Positions 16,859-25,550 of a DNA stretch of 64,000 nucleotides are shown piece by piece. The notes beneath the pieces were generated by a model. That model saw nothing but the letters and a program-made list of their open reading frames with translations. It was not told the origin of the DNA and made no database searches. The position numbers were made by a program, and so were the translations under genes. The stretch is from Phycisphaerae bacterium. Its GTDB lineage: Bacteria; Planctomycetota; Phycisphaerae; UBA1845. The first letter of the stretch is position 1. Every line of letters starts with the position of its first letter. Location: positions 496,001-560,000 of the forward strand of contig JAJDEB010000036.1 in assembly GCA_029260015.1 (NCBI GenBank), in the 5' to 3' direction.

Positions 16859-18076
16859 ATGCTTTCGACAAGAACTTCCTTTCGCAACCGCTTACTTACA
16901 CCGTTACGAATCAGCGCGATCACCTGCGCATTTCTGCTGATCGGTTCAGCCCCTATCTATGCAAGCACCACAACCGTCGCGACATGGATGGGACAATCGC
17001 TCACCATCGCCGCGACATCGCAAGCGGCTGACGTTCGCTCGGAAGAAAAGCTGCTCGACCTTCCACCCGAAAAAGCTGAGGCGTTCTTCGCCATACTTGC
17101 GCCCAATGACGTCAAAGTACTGGTCGGGCGTCGTAATCAAGGCGTTCACGTTCGCGGAACGGCCAAAGAAGTTTCCGCGTTGGCCGGGTTGGCTGAATTG
17201 ATGACGCGCGAATCCGGTCGCGAAGTGACCGACGTGGCGCAATTCATCGAGCGACACCAAGGGACATGGGATTCTGAATCGGTCTACAAGTTGCCGGAAC
17301 CTGCCGGCGAGGCGCTTCTAAGGGTGCTGGCGTTTGAAGATGTGCCCGTGCTGGTATCGCGCCAGGGCAGTGGGATCGGTGTTCGCGCCTCCAAGCGCGA
17401 CCAAGCCGTCATCGCCGACATCGCCCGCATTCAGCAAGGGCTAGCCGCCCAGAATATGCACGATGTTCCCGAACATAAGGCCGCCCCCAAAGATGATGGC
17501 AACGGACGTCGCGGAGATCGCGCGGAACGGCGACGCGGTGGAGATCGGGCAGAACGTGGCCGCGGGAATCGCGAACGTGGCGAACGCGGGGACAATGACC
17601 GCCGCGGTGGCGACCGTCGCGGACGCGAACTCGCCGAAAAGGTGGACAACCTCGAAGGTCGTATCAAGAAACTCGAAGACCTAGCCGCCACCCTCCACTC
17701 ACAAGATGGCCACGCCGCAATACACCACGATAAGGACGGTCACGATCACCACGCCAAGAAGGACGGCAAAACCAACAAGCAAAAACAAGCCGCGAAGAAT
17801 AAGGGCAAGAAGAAACAACAGGGCAAGCATGACCTCAACGAAGTCATCACCATGCGGTATGACCTCCCACCGCAGCACGCGGAAAATCTGTTCAACCTGT
17901 TCGCCCCAGCCGACATCACCGACATCCTCATCGGCCGTTCAGGCAACACCATCGAAATCCGAGCAGCCCGCAAGCATCAAAGGACCATCAAACAACTGGT
18001 CAAAATGCTAGCCCCCAACGCCAAATCAGAAGTAACCAAAAAGAACCAAGGCCGCGGCCAAGCCCAGACCGGATAG
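16859..18076 (+). CDS. Exported protein with three secretin-N-like modules and charged linkers
   Basis: The start at 16859 is set by AAGGAG seven bases upstream and gives a signal peptide (residues 1-35). Three similar ~50-residue modules follow, at about 65-118, 140-195 and 330-387. Each has the plan 'LPxxxAExLxxLxAxxDVxVLVxRxxxxIxVRAxxxxxxxIxxL' (for example LPPEKAEAFFAILAPNDVKV and LPPQHAENLFNLFAPADI). This resembles the secretin N-domain pattern; that relation is an inference. Between modules 2 and 3 are an Arg/Gly/Asp-rich stretch, a short coiled coil (KVDNLEGRIKKLEDLAATL) and a His/Lys-rich stretch that might bind metal. Length is 405 residues. No function is known. Confidence 0.75.
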   Translation: MLSTRTSFRNRLLTPLRISAITCAFLLIGSAPIYASTTTVATWMGQSLTIAATSQAADVRSEEKLLDLPPEKAEAFFAILAPNDVKVLVGRRNQGVHVRGTAKEVSALAGLAELMTRESGREVTDVAQFIERHQGTWDSESVYKLPEPAGEALLRVLAFEDVPVLVSRQGSGIGVRASKRDQAVIADIARIQQGLAAQNMHDVPEHKAAPKDDGNGRRGDRAERRRGGDRAERGRGNRERGERGDNDRRGGDRRGRELAEKVDNLEGRIKKLEDLAATLHSQDGHAAIHHDKDGHDHHAKKDGKTNKQKQAAKNKGKKKQQGKHDLNEVITMRYDLPPQHAENLFNLFAPADITDILIGRSGNTIEIRAARKHQRTIKQLVKMLAPNAKSEVTKKNQGRGQAQTG

Positions 18077-18125
18077 GAATACGGACCGTTAGAAGCAGCA
18101 ACAACAACCAAACGCATCAACCCCA

Positions 18126-18166
18126 ACGCCCACAAGTCTCGACAAAGACTTGTGGGCGTCTCCTTT
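18126..18166 (+). terminator. Terminator-like hairpin after the three-module gene
   Basis: ACGCCCACAAGTCT (18126-18139) pairs perfectly with AGACTTGTGGGCGT (18146-18159), with a 6-nt loop; the following CTCCTTT is only weakly T-rich. It lies 49 bp after the stop. Confidence 0.75.
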
Positions 18167-18308
18167 ACACCTGTAACTGACGGAGGTTAGGTTTTGATTG
18201 TCACGACTGGCGTCGTTCTCATACGATAAATGTGCAGGATCGATTTAGTAACCGCTGCTCGGTATGAAGTAATGAATACGACCAAACGATGATTTGAACT
18301 TGTCTCTA

Positions 18309-18350
18309 TCAGTCCCCCACCCTTGTGCTCCGCTCAAGGATGGGGCAACC
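18309..18350. repeat. Half-unit of repeat family D
   Basis: A TCAGTCCCCCACCCTTG segment followed by a complementary CAAGGATGGGGCAACC can fold into a hairpin. It resembles one arm of the inverted pair at 41426-41532, which shares CAGTCCCCCA and GGGGCA. No partner unit was found nearby. Confidence 0.55.
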
Positions 18351-18366
18351 TGAGCGATAGGCACCT

Positions 18367-18687
18367 ATGAGAGTCGAACGAAACAGATGGATATATGACC
18401 TTGTTTATTGTGGCGAATGCGGTGTGCATGTGCCCGTGTTCCGCGACTTGGCTCCTTCGGATCAGACGATGGTCGACGCTTGGCGTCTCAGGAAAACGCC
18501 GTCATCTCAAATTGCAGATGAAACGGGTCTCAGCAAGGAACTCGCAAAGTCATGGAAACTCCACCGAAATAAACCGATCCAACAAAAAGGTCAGATGAAT
18601 TCGACACCGTGCCCCGAATGTGGGCGGTGGCTCCGAACGCCGTGTGCCAAACAGTGTTTCCATTGCGGCAACAAGTGGCACGACTAG
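18367..18687 (+). CDS. Small zinc-ribbon protein of unknown function
   Basis: The 106-residue product has a CGEC pair near the N-terminus, a central helix-turn-helix-like stretch (SQIADETGLSKELAKSWKLH), and a C-terminal set CPEC...CAKQCFHC, giving several Cys pairs for zinc. The order suggests a small zinc-binding, possibly nucleic-acid-binding, protein. No family was recognised. It ends just upstream of the GNAT gene in the same direction. Support is the open frame, the ordered Cys pairs and an ATG start; a spurious frame cannot be fully excluded. Confidence 0.55.
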   Translation: MRVERNRWIYDLVYCGECGVHVPVFRDLAPSDQTMVDAWRLRKTPSSQIADETGLSKELAKSWKLHRNKPIQQKGQMNSTPCPECGRWLRTPCAKQCFHCGNKWHD

Positions 18688-18715
18688 AATTGCTGGACAA
18701 GAGATCGATCGCATC

Positions 18716-19327
18716 GTGAATACACCGGCCCCATTAAACGCTGCACCAGTCACGCTCGAATCTAACAGCGTACGATTGGAGCCATTGGACGTTTGTCACG
18801 CCGAATCCCTCGCTTTAGCGGCCGACGACGCCGAGATTTGGGCCTTTATGCCTATTGCTCCGGGTGTCGTTCGCGATGAATGTCGTCGTTGGATTGAGTC
18901 ATCGCTGGCCGATGCGGCTGACGGGTCGCAGGTTCCTTTTGCGATTGTTGATGTTGCGTCGGGCCGGGCGGTTGGTTCGACTCGGTTTCTCAACATTCGT
19001 CGGTCGCATCGCTCATTGGAGATTGGTTACACCTGGCTGGGGGCTGCGGCTCGGCGGACGCCGATCAACACGCATTGCAAGTGGTTGCTGCTGTCGCACG
19101 CGTTCGATACGCTCGGTGCGATCCGCGTCGAGTTCAAAACCGACGATCGCAACGTCCGCTCACAGCGGGCCCTCGAACGCATCGGTGCCATCCGCGAAGG
19201 CCTGCACCGCCAGCACATGATCATGCCCGACGGCCACCTCCGCGATTCGGTGTACTACAGCATCATCGATAAACAATGGCCCGATGTATGCATACAGTTG
19301 AAGGCGATGATGGCCGTTTCGTCGTAA
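18716..19327 (+). CDS. GNAT-family N-acetyltransferase (RimJ/RimL type)
   Basis: The 203-residue product (GTG start at 18716) shows the RimJ/RimL pattern: VRLEPLDVCHAESLALA, FAIVDVASGRAVGSTRF, HRSLEIGYTWLG, VEFKTDDRNVRSQRALERIG and a closing REGLHRQHM...DSVYYSI. These proteins acetylate amino groups, classically N-termini of ribosomal proteins, with acetyl-CoA; the target is unknown here. The frame is open further upstream but overlaps the zinc-ribbon gene, so the GTG after that stop is preferred. It converges with the antiporter gene. Confidence 0.85.
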   Translation: MNTPAPLNAAPVTLESNSVRLEPLDVCHAESLALAADDAEIWAFMPIAPGVVRDECRRWIESSLADAADGSQVPFAIVDVASGRAVGSTRFLNIRRSHRSLEIGYTWLGAAARRTPINTHCKWLLLSHAFDTLGAIRVEFKTDDRNVRSQRALERIGAIREGLHRQHMIMPDGHLRDSVYYSIIDKQWPDVCIQLKAMMAVSS

Positions 19328-19374
19328 CCGTGGTCCGAACAGCCACTGCAATTCCGGTCAACGAAAAGCACTTT

Positions 19375-21045
19375 CTAAGTCGATTCGGGCTGGACTGTCG
19401 TTGCTGATTTCGACTGGGTTTCGAGCCAGTTACACAGATGATGGGCCAACGATTCCCCTACTTTCTGTTCGTCGCCGGTAACAACATGCGCCCCCGCTGC
19501 GTACATGCTCTCAACATGGCGTTCGTAGCGCGACCTTACAATCACATGCACATGCGGCGCATGATCGCGGACGTGTTCGAGAATCGTTAGGCCCGACTTG
19601 TGATGCGGCACGGTGATGACCACAACTTTGCATTGATTCAATCGAGCGTGGGCGAGCACTTCACCTTGCGTTGCATCGCCAACTTCAGCGCGAAATCCTA
19701 ATAGCTTAGCTTTCCTGACGCCTTCCTGGTTCAACTCCAAGACCGTGACGCGAATGGCTTTGTCCACCAATGCACGTGCGGTGATCTGACCGGCTGGCCC
19801 GAAGCCTATGATGACAACATCCGGCGGTTCGCTCGACCTTGTTGCGTCGTCTCCCGACTCAGGGTTGGAACCCATGAACCTCGCCATCCAATCGCCAAAC
19901 CTTGGCGCGAGCGGGACGAGAAAAGCACTTAGAAAAAACGAAACAATGGCGACTGAAACCACCAAGGCATAAGTATCTTCCGACACTACACCACTGTTTC
20001 GCCCGATCGCGCCCAGCACAAAAGCGAATTCGCCAACCTGAGCGAGGCACAGCCCGGTCGCAGCCGCCACGCGCGTCACCTGTCCGAATGCTCTGAATAT
20101 CACCCAGATGACGATCAGCTTTCCGATCGTCAAGGCAACCACAACCGCGCCCACGATGTACCAGTTCTTGAGAATCCAGATCGGGTCAGCAACCATTCCA
20201 GCCGCCCCAAAAAACAAAGTGAGTAGAACGACTTGAAGTGGGGAAACGTCCGCGCGGATTTGCGTCGCAAACGCCGAACTACCCAGAAGCATCCCGGCCA
20301 CAAACGCTCCCAATGCCGGCGAGATTCCCACCGCATGTGATGCCCACGCCGCCCCCAGCCCCATCACCACCGCAAAGATCACGGTCAATTCGCGATTGCG
20401 ATAGAGCGTCAGCGTTCCCAATGCCAACGTCGCCACCTTACTTATGAGATACAATCCAACGATCAACCCGCCGGCCATCAGCAGCAATTTCGCAACGTTC
20501 CACGCAACTTCGCCGGGGTTTCCGTCACCGCCTAAGATCGTCATCAACAATGCCAGCGGGACGACGGCCATGTCTTGCGTGAGCAAAACGCCTAAGCTGT
20601 TTCGCCCGTGCGGCATTTCAACTTCACCGCGTTCGCCCAAGATGCGAAGCACGACGGCCGTACTGCTCAGCGCGACCATTGCACCAAATGCGATCGCCGC
20701 CCTTGTTTGCAATCCGAAAAGCTTCGCACCAATGAACGCCAAGAATATCGTCAGCGCAATTTGGGCAGTTCCGCCAAGTAGCGGTTTCGCGCCCAGTTCT
20801 TTCAATCGCTGAATTGAAAATTCCAGGCCAAGGCTGAATAGAAGCAGCGCCACTCCAAGTTCTGCAATGGCTTCGATTTCGTGTTCTGACTGAACCGCGT
20901 GAATGCTCCCCGGACCACCCAACGCCATCCCGGCGAGAAGATAACCAACGATTGGACTCTGCCCGAACCGAGAGAATACACCTCCCACAAGAAGGGACGC
21001 GCCCAAGAGAACGACAATGTCACGGAGTATGATCCAAAGATCCAA
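19375..21045 (-). CDS. Kef-type potassium/proton antiporter (CPA2) with RCK_N domain
   Basis: Residues 1 to about 390 form 11-13 membrane helices with CPA2 motifs such as VVLLGASLLVGG, FGQSPIVGYLLAGMALG, LGVALLLFSLGLEFS and ALSSTAVVLRILGERG. A cytoplasmic TrkA/RCK_N domain follows, with the Rossmann motif VVIIGFGPAGQITARAL, an acidic VLELN and GDATQGEVL. It should exchange K+ for H+ and be gated by nucleotide or metabolite binding to RCK_N. The closest named relatives are KefB/KefC/YbaL, but the glutathione-specific features were not checked. Length is 556 residues. It is convergent with the GNAT gene. Confidence 0.9.
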   Translation of the reverse strand: MDLWIILRDIVVLLGASLLVGGVFSRFGQSPIVGYLLAGMALGGPGSIHAVQSEHEIEAIAELGVALLLFSLGLEFSIQRLKELGAKPLLGGTAQIALTIFLAFIGAKLFGLQTRAAIAFGAMVALSSTAVVLRILGERGEVEMPHGRNSLGVLLTQDMAVVPLALLMTILGGDGNPGEVAWNVAKLLLMAGGLIVGLYLISKVATLALGTLTLYRNRELTVIFAVVMGLGAAWASHAVGISPALGAFVAGMLLGSSAFATQIRADVSPLQVVLLTLFFGAAGMVADPIWILKNWYIVGAVVVALTIGKLIVIWVIFRAFGQVTRVAAATGLCLAQVGEFAFVLGAIGRNSGVVSEDTYALVVSVAIVSFFLSAFLVPLAPRFGDWMARFMGSNPESGDDATRSSEPPDVVIIGFGPAGQITARALVDKAIRVTVLELNQEGVRKAKLLGFRAEVGDATQGEVLAHARLNQCKVVVITVPHHKSGLTILEHVRDHAPHVHVIVRSRYERHVESMYAAGAHVVTGDEQKVGESLAHHLCNWLETQSKSATTVQPEST

Positions 21046-21482
21046 GGGGTTTGCTCCTCAAGTGGCAACAGGCCGGCGGACGCAGAAACGCGTTGCTCGT
21101 TGATCGGACCGTATCTGCCCAGTTTTGATTTGTCGAATTTGTTTTCGTGCTGGGGCATTCACACAGGATCAATTTGATGCCATGCGTGAGGCGATCATGA
21201 ATATTGAACAAATGGACGACATCAGCGAACTGAGGAATTTGACAGATTCGCAGTCGCCTTAGACCTTTCGTTCAATCCGATTGAACATCAGGGCGATTTG
21301 CAGCGTTTGGCTGCGGATTGCCCTTCTCTTGTGCGCATTCACCCAAGCCTCGCAACCGTTCGCAGTGCCATCACACGCAATGTTTTCGGTCGTTAGATCG
21401 CAAGGTGGCTCTGAATCTCGTCGATTGATTAGACATGGGGTTATGAGGATGAAGCTGCGCGCAAGTTGCGCCTCACGTTTTT
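21046..21482. other. Intergenic stretch without recognisable gene
   Basis: This 437-bp stretch lies between the divergent antiporter and CapK-like genes, so it should contain both promoters. Only short ORFs without family resemblance are present, and no convincing promoter or RNA structure was identified. Confidence 0.5.
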
Positions 21483-22868
21483 TTGTTGGAAAGGTTGACG
21501 TTGCATCCTGGAATCGTGCGACATGTTGTTTCACCGCTGCTCGAACGTCTGCTTCGCAGGCGAACGTTTGCCTACGCGCGTGAATGCGTGGCGGCGCAGT
21601 GGCAATCGCCGGATGCGTTGCTGGCGATGCAATTGAAGAAGCTGCGATGCCTGCTGCACGTTGCTCAAACGCATTGCCCGTGGTATCGCAACCTTTTTAC
21701 CGAACTCGGTCTTGACGCGGCGAGCGATGATCCGTTGGCCATGCTCTCGGCGCTGCCGTGCATCGACAAAGACACCATTCGCACCCATCAATCCGACATG
21801 ATCAATGCGTCGGTCGAGGGCGGTCCCATTCCGTTCAACACCGGCGGATCAACCGGCGAACCGCTTTCGTTCGCTGTTGACCGACGACGCATCGGATACG
21901 ACAAAGCCGCCCGAATCATGACCCACGCGTGGTTTGGCGTGCAACCCGGCGATCGCGAAGTTTACCTTTGGGGATCGCCGCTGGAAATTCGCGGGCAGGA
22001 TCGTTTCAAACGATTGCGCGACCGAATGACCAACGAGTTACTGCTCGCGGCATTTCGCCTCAACCCGGAAACAATGACGCAGTACCATCAACAAATCACC
22101 CGTTTCGATCCGGTGAGCATCTTCGGATACCCGTCGAGCCTCACTCGTTTCGCCGAATTCTGCATTGCAACGGGCAAGAGACACATCGCCCGAAGCCTCA
22201 AAGCTGTTTTCGTTACCGGTGAAGTCATTGACGACCGGCAACGACGTATCCTTGGCGAGTATTTCAACGTGCCCATCGTCAACGGATACGGAAGCCGCGA
22301 CGGTGGCTTTATCGCCCACGAATGTCCGGCAGGCTCGATGCATGTAATGAATCAAAACGTCATCGTCGAACTCCTGGACAAATCCGGTTATCCCATTGCT
22401 GACGGCGAAAGCGGCGAAGTGGTGCTCACTCATCTCGATGCATATGCCTTGCCATTGATTCGCTATCGCACCGGCGACATGGCCGAAAAACGCAGCGATC
22501 AGTGCGCGTGTGGGCGGGGGTTGAGTTTGATCGGAGCGATCGACGGAAGGCGTGGGGATCATCTCGTCGGTGCAGACGGAACACTGACGCATCCGTTGGC
22601 AGCGATCTACGTCTTACGCGAACTGAATTCCGTTCGGCAATTCCAAATTCAACAGCAGCGCGATCGCTCAATCAACGTGCAGGTCGTCGAAGCGGAAAGC
22701 GCCAATCCGGTGAACTGCGAGCAGATCGTCAGCGAACTGCGGCAGCGCCTGGGTCCGCTCCCAGTCAGCGTGCAAAAGGTGGGGGCTATCGCGCTTGCTG
22801 GTTCAGGAAAATATCGCCACGTGGTTTCAGAAGCTGCGAGCAGTTTCGATAGGGTCGGGAGCGTTTGA
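21483..22868 (+). CDS. CapK/PaaK-like adenylate-forming ligase
   Basis: The product (461 residues from TTG at 21483) has the phenylacetate-CoA-ligase/CapK pattern: LRCLLHVAQTHCPWYRNLF, FNTGGSTGEPLSFAVDRRR (phosphate-binding loop), NGYGSRDGGFIAHECP and LTHLDAYALPLIRYRTGDMA. These enzymes activate a carboxylic acid as the adenylate; CapK-like ones occur in capsule and O-antigen loci. The start is uncertain because the first ATG (21627) would cut into the conserved N-terminus, so a TTG or GTG upstream is likely. A zinc-ribbon membrane protein follows. Confidence 0.82.
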   Translation: MLERLTLHPGIVRHVVSPLLERLLRRRTFAYARECVAAQWQSPDALLAMQLKKLRCLLHVAQTHCPWYRNLFTELGLDAASDDPLAMLSALPCIDKDTIRTHQSDMINASVEGGPIPFNTGGSTGEPLSFAVDRRRIGYDKAARIMTHAWFGVQPGDREVYLWGSPLEIRGQDRFKRLRDRMTNELLLAAFRLNPETMTQYHQQITRFDPVSIFGYPSSLTRFAEFCIATGKRHIARSLKAVFVTGEVIDDRQRRILGEYFNVPIVNGYGSRDGGFIAHECPAGSMHVMNQNVIVELLDKSGYPIADGESGEVVLTHLDAYALPLIRYRTGDMAEKRSDQCACGRGLSLIGAIDGRRGDHLVGADGTLTHPLAAIYVLRELNSVRQFQIQQQRDRSINVQVVEAESANPVNCEQIVSELRQRLGPLPVSVQKVGAIALAGSGKYRHVVSEAASSFDRVGSV

Positions 22869-22906
22869 GGGGACGATTTCAGCGATCGCCAAATTGGGAA
22901 TCTGAC

Positions 22907-23383
22907 ATGAAAACGACATCCAAAACAGACGCGTCAATGGTCGATGCCATCGAGACACTTCGCACGTCGATCAAGTCGCCGCTTCCGCACACCAAGGTGT
23001 ACCATGTGCGCTGCGGGGCTTGCAACGCGACCAATGCGCATTCCGTTGCGACCGATTCGGTGCGGATGATTTGTCCGTGCTGCTATCGCCGAATGACGCT
23101 GCCTGCGACGGTCCAGGCAAAGTGCGAATCGTGCGGAACGGAAAACGATTACGGCCACACGCTGGCGGGACACTCTGCAGCTTGCGGGCATTGCCACGCC
23201 CCAGTGGCGATTGGTCCAATCGTGGGCAAGGTTCACTCGCACCGCCGATCACGTCGCCGGCATCATCGTCACTCCCGCCTCGAGCGCACTTATGCGTTTA
23301 GCGAAGGGGCAGAGCGTTCCATGATTCTGCTCGCGGCAGCAATCGCAACGTTGATCTTCGTCGTGCTCGCAAGCGAAATGTAG
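22907..23383 (+). CDS. Zinc-ribbon protein with a C-terminal membrane anchor
   Basis: The 158-residue product has four Cys pairs in three clusters (CGAC, CPCC, CESC and CGHC), consistent with two zinc ribbons. A basic His/Arg run follows (SHRRSRRRHHRHSR), and a single C-terminal transmembrane helix (SMILLAAAIATLIFVVLA). The topology suggests a tail-anchored protein with the zinc ribbons in the cytoplasm. No family was recognised. It starts 38 bp after the CapK-like gene and is probably co-transcribed. The start at 22907 (MKTTSKTDASMVD) is the first good ATG; a TTG at 22865 would overlap the upstream gene. Confidence 0.65.
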   Translation: MKTTSKTDASMVDAIETLRTSIKSPLPHTKVYHVRCGACNATNAHSVATDSVRMICPCCYRRMTLPATVQAKCESCGTENDYGHTLAGHSAACGHCHAPVAIGPIVGKVHSHRRSRRRHHRHSRLERTYAFSEGAERSMILLAAAIATLIFVVLASEM

Positions 23384-23417
23384 GCGTAACGAATCACGTC
23401 GGGTCGGAAATGCCAAC

Positions 23418-23493
23418 GTGCCGCTGCTCTGTGATCAGTGTGTGGGCTGTTGACGTCAACCGTAATATTGCACTGCTCACAGAGCAGTGGCAC
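23418..23493. repeat. Repeat family A pair (REPIN-like), diverged left unit
   Basis: The right unit (23470-23493) is a perfect copy of the family A hairpin. The left unit (23418-23441) has three changes, so its stem is weakened. Spacer 28 nt. It lies between convergent genes, 34 bp after each stop. Confidence 0.82.
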
Positions 23494-23527
23494 AACACCT
23501 GTGTTTTCACGAATCGCTGACGAAATT

Positions 23528-24055
23528 CTAATTTCCGGTGGCTCGGGACCAGCGCCGTCTTCCGCCTTCCGGTTGGGGGCCACGAAGGTTGCCGGTTTCT
23601 GATGCGAAATCGCAAATCGTCCCGATGATTTTCGAGGCGTCTTCAGCCGGAATGCGTCGAATCAAATCGTGGACATGCCCCAACGAATTTTCATACACAT
23701 CAAGCGTTCCCAGCCATCGATTCTGATCGTGAAACATGATCGTGATTGGTGCCGACTCCGGCGGGATGGCCCAGTAATTGACCCAGCCTTTCTCGTAATT
23801 TCGCAACACATCGAGAACAGTCTGAATAGCTGTGGGGTCAACGCAAACCGCGCGGTGCATCTGCTTGACGCGCGTGTAATTCGATTGAAACGGTTCAGAA
23901 AACTGCGGCAGGCCCGGATTGGCAACGAGGTCGATACGGGTAGCGGTCTCGAACCGATTGAATGAAACTTCGGCACAGCCGGATCCTTGCATCGCAACAA
24001 ATGCCAAAAACAGAATTCCGAAAATGCGTTCGCGATAATTCGTGTGTGGTCCCAT
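23528..24055 (-). CDS. Putative lipoprotein of unknown function
   Basis: The 175-residue product begins with a hydrophobic signal (IFGILFLAFVAMQ) ending at GSGC, a weak lipobox. The rest is soluble with no recognised domain; the stretch ITIMFHDQNRWLGTLDVYEN and a closing basic GGRRRWSRATGN are visible. It is convergent with the zinc-ribbon gene and shares direction with the DUF2304 gene upstream, separated by an inverted repeat. Coding is supported by length, direction and signal peptide. Confidence 0.55.
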   Translation of the reverse strand: MGPHTNYRERIFGILFLAFVAMQGSGCAEVSFNRFETATRIDLVANPGLPQFSEPFQSNYTRVKQMHRAVCVDPTAIQTVLDVLRNYEKGWVNYWAIPPESAPITIMFHDQNRWLGTLDVYENSLGHVHDLIRRIPAEDASKIIGTICDFASETGNLRGPQPEGGRRRWSRATGN

Positions 24056-24090
24056 CCTTGGTAGACACCTCGTTGGATATGATAGTCTTT

Positions 24091-24154
24091 GTAGGGTGGG
24101 CCGTGCCCACCAGCGTTATTAGGCTGACGTATTGGTGGGCACGGCCCACCCTAC
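24091..24154. repeat. Repeat family B: inverted pair of hairpins (GGTGGGC-CGT-GCCCACC)
   Basis: The left unit (24091-24112) and its exact inverted copy (24133-24154) are 22 bp each with a 20-nt spacer; each can also fold alone through a 7-bp stem with a 3-nt loop. The right edge supplies the TAG stop (24151-24153) of the leftward DUF2304 gene. Other copies are at 38947-39011 and 63351-63418. Confidence 0.9.
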
Positions 24155-24516
24155 ATTTCATCATCACGCTGCTTCGACATTTCGCCTGACGTCATCGGGT
24201 TTTCGATCGCAAGCTTTCGCACGAGCAGCGTCAGGTTTGCATCCAGCCGGCGCATCCGCACATAAATCATATAGAATCCGACGAAACTAAACAGGATCGC
24301 AAAATACATCACGAGGTCGGCACCGCGACGAAGGCCAAGCCCGCTCGCGATCGATGTGGTCAAGTCGGGCCAGGCGATGGCGACCGCCGCACAGCACCAG
24401 ACCAACCCCCAAAAGAGCGCGACGCGCCGCGAACCGCTTCCCCGCAGCAACGTGACCAAACGTTCGACAACGAGCAACACCAAAATAGGAAGTACGATCC
24501 ATTGAAATGCATTCAT
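24151..24516 (-). CDS. DUF2304 family small membrane protein
   Basis: The 121-residue protein has three membrane helices: MNAFQWIVLPILVLLVVERL, ALFWGLVWCCAAVAIAWP and a later MYFAILFSFVGFYMIYV. A charged tail rich in Arg and Glu follows. DUF2304 proteins typically sit beside a dolichol-phosphate-mannosyltransferase-like GT2 gene, exactly as here, and may help that enzyme or a lipid carrier at the membrane. It starts 30 bp after the GT2 stop. The stop codon lies inside a family B repeat. Confidence 0.85.
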   Translation of the reverse strand: MNAFQWIVLPILVLLVVERLVTLLRGSGSRRVALFWGLVWCCAAVAIAWPDLTTSIASGLGLRRGADLVMYFAILFSFVGFYMIYVRMRRLDANLTLLVRKLAIENPMTSGEMSKQRDDEM

Positions 24517-24546
24517 GATTTCTTATCCGATCGTGGTTGAACCTGT

Positions 24547-25296
24547 CTAGCTGGTCATTCGTTTGAACAAATAGTGGAAGATAATCTTAAACGCCCCGGA
24601 GCTGCTTTGCCCTTTTGCTTTCGAGTAGTCGGTGTAGCGAATGTGGACCGGGACTTCGCCATAGGGCAACCCGCAGTCGCGCACCTGATCGATCAGTTCG
24701 CTGGCGTGAGCCATCCGGTCGAGCGTGATCTGAATGCGCTGGGCGGCCCTTCGCGAAAACGCCCGCAATCCATTGTGCGTATCGGTGATCTTCACCCGCG
24801 AAACGATCCGCGTAAACAACACACCCAATCGCAAGAGTGCCTTACGCGAGGCTTTGATATTTTCGACACCGCCCAAGAACCGCGACCCCAAACTAATGTC
24901 CCATTTGCCTTCAAGAATCGGGATAATCAACGCAGGGATATCGTCGACGCGGTGCTGCCCATCGCTGTCGAACGTCACCACAAAGTCGGCTCCTTGTAGA
25001 ATCGCAAAGTCGATTCCGGTCTGCAGCGCCGCACCCTGTCCGCGATTGATCGCATGTCGAAGCACCTTCGCCCCAGCCCGTCCGGAAATCGCCGCAGACT
25101 GATCCTTGGAACCATCATCAACCACGACGACATTCGGATATAGGGCACGCACCTCTTCGATGACGGTGCCGACCTTTTCGCCTTCGTTGTACGCCGGGAT
25201 GACGATGAAGACTTTTTGGCGCACGTCGGCTGGCAGGCTCGGCTTGCTGGCCTGATCTTCCGTCGCGGCTAAATCGGATTGAACCGGAGTCATCAC
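24547..25296 (-). CDS. Glycosyltransferase family 2 (dolichol-phosphate mannosyltransferase-like)
   Basis: The 249-residue product has the GT-A fold marks VFIVIPAYNEGEKVGTVIEE, VVVDDGSKDQSAAI, RGQGAALQTGIDFA, TFDSDGQHRVDDIP (the DxD-type metal site) and LGSRFLGGVEN. It resembles polyprenyl-phosphate glycosyltransferases that load a sugar on a lipid carrier. No long membrane helix is present, so it may rely on the adjacent DUF2304 membrane protein. It heads a leftward pair at the start of the surface-glycan locus. Confidence 0.92.
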   Translation of the reverse strand: MMTPVQSDLAATEDQASKPSLPADVRQKVFIVIPAYNEGEKVGTVIEEVRALYPNVVVVDDGSKDQSAAISGRAGAKVLRHAINRGQGAALQTGIDFAILQGADFVVTFDSDGQHRVDDIPALIIPILEGKWDISLGSRFLGGVENIKASRKALLRLGVLFTRIVSRVKITDTHNGLRAFSRRAAQRIQITLDRMAHASELIDQVRDCGLPYGEVPVHIRYTDYSKAKGQSSSGAFKIIFHYLFKRMTS

Positions 25297-25550
25297 TTTA
25301 CCGTACCATACGCTTGATGCACAATCGGTTGATTACCATTCTAGAGTATCGAGCATCGTCGCGGTCATACTAACACGATCATCAAATCGACTCCAAGATT
25401 TCTCAGATGATCGATCTGGCGGGCAGGTTATCAGAACCATTTGCTCGCTTGACGATCGGCATCGCGGCTGGTCTGATGTGCCCACGATTTGGCCCGATAG
25501 ACGATTGTATTCCGTCTTCCGGCAGTACGCGAAAGTACAAGGCAGACTTC

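Noticed and set aside
21182..21262. 26-codon ORF in the antiporter-CapK gap
   Set aside because: No ribosome-binding site or family resemblance; too short to support.
3377..23493. Family A hairpins as a CRISPR array
   Set aside because: The units are inverted pairs at separate loci with no regular spacers between direct repeats.
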